Below are positions 58,904-64,000 of a stretch of DNA of 64,000 nucleotides, piece by piece. Both the position numbers and the translations under genes were made by a program. Position 1 is the stretch's first letter, and every line of letters starts with the position of its first letter. The notes beneath the pieces are model-generated. The model was not told the DNA's origin and did no database searches. It was given only the letters and a program-made list of their open reading frames with translations. This stretch comes from Borborobacter arsenicus (GTDB lineage: Bacteria > Pseudomonadota > Alphaproteobacteria > Rhizobiales > Rhizobiaceae): positions 1-64,000 of the forward strand of contig NZ_RKST01000016.1 in the NCBI RefSeq assembly GCF_003934165.1. The letters run 5' to 3'.

Positions 58904-59778
58904 GCCGCACCCTCCAAGACGTCGAGCGGGAATTTGAGATAACGCTTGCCGTTCGCTTCGGGCTCGGGCAGGCGGCCACCATTTATGTTCACCTGCAGGG
59001 CGTGCAGAATGAGCTTGGGCATGGGCAGTGATGCGTCGCGCTTCTCACGAACCGCGACGAATTCGTCCTTGGTCCGGCACTTCGACATATGCGTGTTCGT
59101 AGCCTTCTGCTCGTCGACGGTCGATTCCCAGCGTGGCTCGCGATCGTCGGGCTGGTAGTCGTGGCCGACGAAGATGCGGGTTGCGCCCGGCAGGGCGAGT
59201 ATCTCCTGGATCGAATCCCACAATCGCGATGCGCTCCCGCCGGGAAAGTCGGCCCGAGCCGTTCCCGAATCCGGCATGAACAGCGTGTCGTGGACGAAGG
59301 CGGCATCGCCGATCACATAGGTGATCGAGGCGAGCGTATGGCCCGGCGAGAACAGCACTTTCGCGTCGATGGTCCCGACCTTGAACGTCTCGCCTTCCAC
59401 AAAAAGCCTATCCCATTGCGAGCCATCGGCCGGAAAGTCGGGCCAGTGATAGAGCCCTTTCCAGAGCTTTTGCACCTCGACCACCTTCTCGCCGATGGCG
59501 GTCGGCGCGCCCGTCCGTTCCTTTAGATAGCGCGCCGCGGAGAAATGGTCGGCATGGGGATGCGTGTCGAGAATCCACTCGACCGTCAGCCCCTCGCTCT
59601 CGATGTAGTCGAGAATGCGGTCGGCATTGATCGTTGCCGTCGCCCCCGACTTCTCGTCGAAGTCGAGCACCGGATCGACGATGGCGCACCTTTTCATGCC
59701 GGGATCGGATACGACGTACTGAACAGAGAAGGTGCGCTGGTCGAAGAAGGCCTTCACGTTGGGTCGGCTGATAGTCAT
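58894..59778 (-). CDS. blh: metallo-beta-lactamase-fold persulfide dioxygenase (Blh/ETHE1-like)
   Basis: 294 residues. Iron ligands: THPHADH (about residues 73-79), His in FSPGHTLAS, and Asp in DTLFMPDSGTARADFPGGS; HDYQP gives the last ligand. The enzyme oxidises glutathione persulfide to sulfite. An upstream extension of the frame overlaps the preceding gene and is not used. Downstream of the DUF442 gene by 35 bases. Confidence 0.9.
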   Translation of the reverse strand: MTISRPNVKAFFDQRTFSVQYVVSDPGMKRCAIVDPVLDFDEKSGATATINADRILDYIESEGLTVEWILDTHPHADHFSAARYLKERTGAPTAIGEKVVEVQKLWKGLYHWPDFPADGSQWDRLFVEGETFKVGTIDAKVLFSPGHTLASITYVIGDAAFVHDTLFMPDSGTARADFPGGSASRLWDSIQEILALPGATRIFVGHDYQPDDREPRWESTVDEQKATNTHMSKCRTKDEFVAVREKRDASLPMPKLILHALQVNINGGRLPEPEANGKRYLKFPLDVLEGAAWD

Positions 59779-59813
59779 GGCATTCGTCCGTGAGTGGGGG
59801 ATGTGGCGATCGA

Positions 59814-60236
59814 TTATCGGTCGTTGGCGTCGAGCCATTTGACCGCGCCCGACAGATCGACGCCGAGCCGCTGCCCGAGCGGTACGATCTCGTCCTCCGA
59901 CATCCGGCCGTCGATCACTTCGCCGATCGCATAGAGCGTGGCTGAGCGCGCGCCGGTCCTGCAATGAGCAAGCACCGGACCGCTGGCTTGCGCGAGCGAC
60001 GCCTGAAAATCGGCCACCTGACCCTCGGTGATCTGACCCGGCACGACAGGAAGATAGGTGTAGCCAAGGCCTTCCATCTCCGCGACGCGGCGGTTCTCAG
60101 AGGAATTTGGCTGGCCTGCTTCCTCGCCGTCCGGCCGATTGTTGACGATGGCGGCAAAGCCCTCGGCCTTGGCGGCGCGGATGTCGTCGGCAGTCAGTTG
60201 CGGCGCGATGTAGAGCTTGTCGGTGACCTGTTTCAT
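59814..60236 (-). CDS. DUF442/TIGR01244-type sulfur transferase
   Basis: 140 residues, phosphatase-like fold with the cysteine loop AHCRTGARSATLYAIG; AIVNNRPDGEEAGQPNS is the family signature. The same domain is fused to the dioxygenase in some Blh proteins; here it is separate. The cysteine is likely to carry sulfane sulfur rather than phosphate. First gene of the operon, with AGGAGA before ATG 60236. Confidence 0.88.
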   Translation of the reverse strand: MKQVTDKLYIAPQLTADDIRAAKAEGFAAIVNNRPDGEEAGQPNSSENRRVAEMEGLGYTYLPVVPGQITEGQVADFQASLAQASGPVLAHCRTGARSATLYAIGEVIDGRMSEDEIVPLGQRLGVDLSGAVKWLDANDR

Positions 60237-60276
60237 GGGTCTCTCCTGCATAAACGGGTGGGGTGGACGTTAATCA

Positions 60277-60309
60277 TCGCATATATAAAACGATTGCGAA
60301 AAAATGCAA
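60277..60309 (-). promoter_or_regulatory. promoter and candidate BigR operator
   Basis: Minus strand: TTGCAT (60309-60304), 16 bases, TATATA (60287-60282). The dyad TCGCA/TGCGA (60299-60295 and 60281-60277) spans the -10 box, so a bound repressor would block the polymerase. Same gap serves the divergent MFS gene. Confidence 0.55.
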
Positions 60310-60374
60310 GAGACGATATCGAGTGAACGCATGCAGCAGAGAGTCGACGCGTTGTGGATGGCAGGGAGCAGCGA

Positions 60375-61625
60375 ATGAACGAACCTTCGCTGGGCATCAT
60401 CGCCAATCGGGACCAATTTTCGCATCAGCTCCTTCAGGTGCTGCTCATCGGTCTGACGATCGGGATGGTTCGAACCGTGATTCCCGCGCTCGCCGAGAGT
60501 GAATTCGAGGTCGCGCGCGGGTCGATGGTGCTCCTGGCGTCTTTCGTCGTCGCCTTCGGCGTGGTGAAGGGCGCTCTTAACTTTGTCGCCGGCCGTTTGT
60601 CGGAACAGATCGGCCGCAAGCCGGTCCTGCTCGCGGGCTGGGTCGCGGCGTTTCCTATTCCGTATCTCATCTACTTTGCGCCTGACTGGTCCTGGATCGT
60701 TGCGGCGACGGTACTGTTGGGCGTCAATCAAGGTCTTTGCTGGTCGATGAGTCAGACTGCAAAACTGGACTTCACCCGGCCCGAGCAGCGTGGCCTCACT
60801 CTCGGCCTCAACGAGTTTGCCGGCTATGCGGGCGTCGCCATCGCAGGAGTCGCCACCGCTTATCTGACAGAGAGTCTTGGCATGCGAACCGGCCTGCTGG
60901 TCTTTGGCATTGGCGTGATTGGAACCGGCACGGTGCTGACGATCTTCGGTGTGCGTGAGACGCTGCGTTTCGTTCGGCCAGCCACCGCCAAGGGATCTGT
61001 CAGAGCAAAACCGGCGCTCGGCACATGGGACGTGTTCGCCCTGATGTCGTGGCGGGATCGGCGCCTCGCAGCCCTGTCGCAGGCCGGCCTCGTCGAAAAG
61101 TTCGTCGATGCGCTTATCTGGGTGGTTCTACCGGTCCATCTCTTTTCAAAAGGCGTCGCGCTACCGCAAATCGGCTGGATTGCCGGAATCTACGGCGTCG
61201 TGTGGGGTGTGTCCCAGCTTGTCACCGGGCCGCTCTCCGACAGGATCGGCCGCTATATCCTCAATGTCGGCGGCATGTGGATCTGCACCATCGGAACCGC
61301 TCTGATGGTCGTGGTTGACGGCCCATGGGGATGGACGATCGCTGCTGCTATCGCAGGCTTCGGCATGGCGATGCTCTATCCCAACCTTTCCGCAGCGGTC
61401 GCCGATCTGGCGGACCCGACCTGGCGCGGATCGGCGATCGGCATCTACCGCTTCTGGCGCGATCTCGGCTATGCGGTCGGCGCGTTGGGATTGGGGTTGA
61501 CGGCTAGCCTTTCAGGCTCGCTCGACGCGGCCTTCTGGTTCGTCGCCTTCTCCATGCTTGCTTCAGGTGCGCTGTTGGCCTGGTGGGGCGAGGAGTCCCA
61601 TCCGGGCCTGTCCAATCGCCGCTAA
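60375..61625 (+). CDS. MFS transporter
   Basis: 416 residues, twelve membrane segments. MFS motif A appears as GRLSEQIGRKPVLLAG after segment 2 and as GPLSDRIGRYILNVGG after segment 8. GGGAG lies upstream of ATG 60375. It is divergent from the persulfide operon and shares its regulatory gap, so it may export a sulfur compound; the substrate is unknown. Confidence 0.85.
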   Translation: MNEPSLGIIANRDQFSHQLLQVLLIGLTIGMVRTVIPALAESEFEVARGSMVLLASFVVAFGVVKGALNFVAGRLSEQIGRKPVLLAGWVAAFPIPYLIYFAPDWSWIVAATVLLGVNQGLCWSMSQTAKLDFTRPEQRGLTLGLNEFAGYAGVAIAGVATAYLTESLGMRTGLLVFGIGVIGTGTVLTIFGVRETLRFVRPATAKGSVRAKPALGTWDVFALMSWRDRRLAALSQAGLVEKFVDALIWVVLPVHLFSKGVALPQIGWIAGIYGVVWGVSQLVTGPLSDRIGRYILNVGGMWICTIGTALMVVVDGPWGWTIAAAIAGFGMAMLYPNLSAAVADLADPTWRGSAIGIYRFWRDLGYAVGALGLGLTASLSGSLDAAFWFVAFSMLASGALLAWWGEESHPGLSNRR

Positions 61626-61994
61626 TCCCCAGCAGAATGGCCCTGCCACCACTGCCAAATCGTCCCTGCGTCGGGACGTACCGACGCTGGCAAGCCTTCC
61701 CCAGGCCTTCGGGACAGGTGCTCGCCCGCGCCTCGGGCTGATTGACCACGAGCATCGGAACGTCGGAGCCGAGTTTTGATGGACGCCTACGTCCGCCGAC
61801 TATTCGCAAGAGCGGGATTCTCGGCTCAGGTACATAGATCGATGGTCGTCAGTAGATCTTTCGCCTTCAAAATGCCGCAAGTCGTCCAGTCGCGAGCGCT
61901 TCTGCCCAAGTCTACACCGTACACTTAAGCATGCAGCCAATTTGCTCCCAAGGAAGCGATTGTCATGATGGTACTTAGTCACCTTCTGTCAACT
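61626..61994. other. gene-free stretch
   Basis: Short open frames on both strands lack ribosome sites and coding character. Nothing recognisable between the MFS gene and the tlpA-like gene, which converge here. Confidence 0.5.
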
Positions 61995-62813
61995 TCAATT
62001 CATTAAGGCCACGCCGTCGCGAGGAAGAGCTTCGATTTTGTTCAGCATCCCCTCGCGCGAAATTTCGCCGAGATGGATGTCCACGAGCCGGCCGTCCGCA
62101 CCGATAAACAGCGTCGCCGGCAGGCCCGGCGCCTTGTAGTGCCGGCTCAGTTCGCCAAAATTGTCCATCAGTACGTTGGGCAGGAGCAACCCTTCCCGTG
62201 ACAGATAGATACGGATGCGCGGCGCGTTCTCGCCCTGGTTGGCGAAGACGAAAGTGACGTCGTCATTCGCCGCGGCCACCTCGGCCATCATCGGCATCTC
62301 GCGGCGGCAAGGCGGACACCATGTTGCCCAGAGATTGATAACCATCGGCTTTCCGGCGAGTTCGGGAAGCGCGATGGACTGTCCTGAAAGCGTCTGGAGC
62401 GCATTGCCGGGCAGAGGCACGGGATCGACGCCTGACGTCAGGAGCGACGCGGCATTCCAGACGAAGACACCGACGGCGACGCCGGCGAGACCGGCGATCC
62501 TCCCGCGTGTCTCCTTGACCTGAAGAACCAGCAGGAGGAGCGCGGCAATGACGCCCGCCGGCCAAAAGAAGCCACCCTGCCAGACGGCGAGCGCGCGCCA
62601 GGGGTCGTCGGCAAACGTGCTCCAGTGCATGACGACGTGGGCAGTCCTAGCCGCCGCGATCCCGAAGACCAGGCCCGTCGTTGACCAGCGCGCTAGCCCG
62701 TCGCCGGACTTTCGGGCGGCGATCGTCGTCACGACGAGGAACGCGACGATCCCTGCGAGCGCGACGAGACGGTCGACCGACAGCATGAGTGATCCGATGG
62801 TGACGGCGTTCAT
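61995..62813 (-). CDS. TlpA-like thiol reductase with N-terminal membrane domain
   Basis: 272 residues. The first 115 hold four membrane segments (LVALAGIVAFLVVTTIAARK, GLVFGIAAARTAHVVMHWST, WQGGFFWPAGVIAALLLLVL and one more), similar in outline to prolipoprotein diacylglyceryl transferase. The C-terminal 150 are a thioredoxin domain with active site WATWCPPCRREMP and the cis-proline in GLPATLFIGADG. It overlaps the dsbD-like gene by 4 bases, and likely receives electrons from it. Confidence 0.85.
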   Translation of the reverse strand: MNAVTIGSLMLSVDRLVALAGIVAFLVVTTIAARKSGDGLARWSTTGLVFGIAAARTAHVVMHWSTFADDPWRALAVWQGGFFWPAGVIAALLLLVLQVKETRGRIAGLAGVAVGVFVWNAASLLTSGVDPVPLPGNALQTLSGQSIALPELAGKPMVINLWATWCPPCRREMPMMAEVAAANDDVTFVFANQGENAPRIRIYLSREGLLLPNVLMDNFGELSRHYKAPGLPATLFIGADGRLVDIHLGEISREGMLNKIEALPRDGVALMN

Positions 62814-64000
62814 CGCTTGAGCGCCGTCGCCGACTGGATGAGGTCGGACGAGGCGACGCTTCCGATAAGGCGGGTGCCGCTCCTTTCGCGGCGCGAAGAG
62901 TCGAAGAAGACCATGGTCGGCGGTCCCGCGATCTTGAGTTCCTTAAGCACCGCTTGGGCTGCGGCGTCGAACTCGCTGACATCGAACTTCACGAGATGAA
63001 CGCCGTCCAGTGCTTTCGCCACCCCCTTGTCAGGCAACACCTTGCGTTCGATCGTGCGGCAGATTACGCACCAGTCGGCAGTGACATAAAGCATCAACGG
63101 CTGTGCTTTCTCTCCTGCCGCCTCGAAAGCACGCAGGAGACCCTCCCGAGATGCTGTCGTCGTGAACGTCAGGTCCGATCCCGCAGGCGGTGCGGAGCGC
63201 AGCACAATGCGCGCCATGGCCTGCATCGGCTTGCCGTTGCCGTCGATGGCGCCGAGCGCGAGGATGCCGGCGAGAAGCGTCAGCCCCATCGCCGCCGCCT
63301 TGGCTCGGCGCGACGAGATCCGGAGCACGAGGTCGACTGCGGCGACGATCAGCAGGAGCGCATAGAGCGACAGGTCCATGGCGATCGGCAGCAGTGGCGT
63401 AGCAACCCAGATCGCCGTAGCGATGAAGCCGAAGCCGAACAGGCGCTTGATCTCCTCCATCCAGCGACCGGCGCGCGGCAGCAGACCTCCGCCGAACGTG
63501 GCCATGGCGATGAGCGGCAGGCCCTTGCCGAAGCCCAGCGAGAACAGCGCCAGCGCACCGATCCGCCAGTCGCCGCCCTGCGCGATGTAGACGAGCGCGC
63601 CTGCGAGCGGCGCCGTGACGCACGGCCCCACGATCAGCGCCGATGTGAACCCGAGCGCGCCGGCAGATCCGAGCGAGCCGCCGCCGCTCCGTCCTGCAAA
63701 GCGGGAGGTCAATCCGCTCGGAAGCTGAAGTTCGAAGGCGCCCAACATCGAGCTGGCGAGGATGAGGAACAGCGCGGCGATCGCCGCGGTGGTCAACGGC
63801 GACTGCAGGGCAAACTGGATGTTCTGGCCGCTCCAGCCGACGATCGCCCCGACCAAGCCAAAGGCCACGGCCAGGCCGAGCACATAGGTCGTGGACAGGG
63901 CGAAGCCGCGGGCTGCAGTGGTCCGTTCGCCCTGGCGGCCGAGCATCCCGATTACGATCGGATAGATCGGAAAAACGCAAGGGGTGAAGGCGAGGAGCAG
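62810..64000 (-). CDS. DsbD-like thiol:disulfide interchange protein (5' end outside the window)
   Basis: 397 residues are visible; the frame continues past 64000. TPCVFPIYPIVIGML and GPCVTAPLAGALVYIA contain the paired membrane cysteines of DsbD/CcdA proteins. The C-terminal thioredoxin-like domain has DWCVICRTIE and GPPTMVFFDSSRRERSGTRL. It carries electrons from the cytoplasm to periplasmic thiol proteins, here most likely the TlpA-like protein. The signal sequence and any N-terminal domain cannot be seen. Confidence 0.88.
   Translation of the reverse strand: MLLAFTPCVFPIYPIVIGMLGRQGERTTAARGFALSTTYVLGLAVAFGLVGAIVGWSGQNIQFALQSPLTTAAIAALFLILASSMLGAFELQLPSGLTSRFAGRSGGGSLGSAGALGFTSALIVGPCVTAPLAGALVYIAQGGDWRIGALALFSLGFGKGLPLIAMATFGGGLLPRAGRWMEEIKRLFGFGFIATAIWVATPLLPIAMDLSLYALLLIVAAVDLVLRISSRRAKAAAMGLTLLAGILALGAIDGNGKPMQAMARIVLRSAPPAGSDLTFTTTASREGLLRAFEAAGEKAQPLMLYVTADWCVICRTIERKVLPDKGVAKALDGVHLVKFDVSEFDAAAQAVLKELKIAGPPTMVFFDSSRRERSGTRLIGSVASSDLIQSATALKR

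Noticed and set aside
61504-61982. Minus-strand frames between the MFS and tlpA-like genes
   Set aside because: No ribosome site, biased composition, and partial overlap with the MFS gene.
1-64000. CRISPR arrays, rRNA and tRNA genes
   Set aside because: No regularly spaced repeats of 25-40 bases, no rRNA-like sequence and no cloverleaf with a CCA-type acceptor stem were seen.

Overview
The window is GC-rich DNA from an alphaproteobacterial conjugative plasmid or a closely related element. The order Hyphomicrobiales (Rhizobiales) fits best: it carries a repABC replication/partition cassette with its antisense RNA, a VirB/VirD4 type IV secretion system, RcgA/RcgR-like genes, DUF736/DUF1419/DUF932/DUF1403 plasmid families and a BigR-type sulfide-response operon. 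The species cannot be named from sequence reading alone. Coordinates, frames and motifs come from hand reading; no database search was run, so family names rest on recognised motifs and architecture.

Layout. (1) 1-16 kb: eleven forward-strand plasmid genes: a truncated DUF932 gene, a ParB-like protein, small hypotheticals, DUF1419, a 1,512-residue methyltransferase plus Strawberry-notch-type helicase, a Toprim protein, two SLOG-fold proteins, DUF736 and others. A small WGR protein and an XRE regulator are on the minus strand. Perfect hairpins sit in many gaps, and two kinds of intergenic repeat recur. (2) 16.2-21.6 kb: DNA processing for transfer: a VirC1/ParA-like ATPase with a ribbon-helix-helix partner, a repeat-rich gap that is the best oriT candidate, then mobC and a relaxase. 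(3) 21.6-23.9 kb: two tandem XRE regulators divergent from a DUF4143 ATPase. (4) 24.1-36.9 kb, minus strand: virB1 to virB11 and virD4 in one nearly gapless operon, with two lytic transglycosylases. (5) 36.9-42.6 kb: three tandem secreted SNase-fold proteins, a cysteine-rich secreted protein, and an RcgA-like membrane protein with an RcgR-like alpha/beta hydrolase. (6) 42.6-51.9 kb: a decayed trbB remnant, repABC, a serine resolvase, a HigBA-type toxin-antitoxin pair, a tyrosine recombinase beside a dif-like site, DUF1403 and ScpB. (7) 52-54.5 kb: an IS91-type element whose transposase has an in-frame stop. (8) 54.6-55.8 kb: an antitoxin/PIN toxin pair between 21-bp direct repeats. (9) 55.9-64 kb: a sulfide/persulfide operon (DUF442, persulfide dioxygenase, BigR, two YeeE/YedE proteins, SulP), a divergent MFS transporter, and a TlpA plus DsbD pair cut by the window end.

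How it works together. repABC keeps the element at low copy, and the recombinases and toxin-antitoxin pairs stabilise it. VirC1/C2-like proteins, MobC and the relaxase process oriT; VirD4 and the VirB channel export the strand. If the relaxase genes enter last, as in well-studied plasmids, the 1-16 kb block is the leading region and its forward genes lie on the strand for which the incoming DNA is the template. The last 8 kb is cargo for sulfide oxidation and thiol chemistry.
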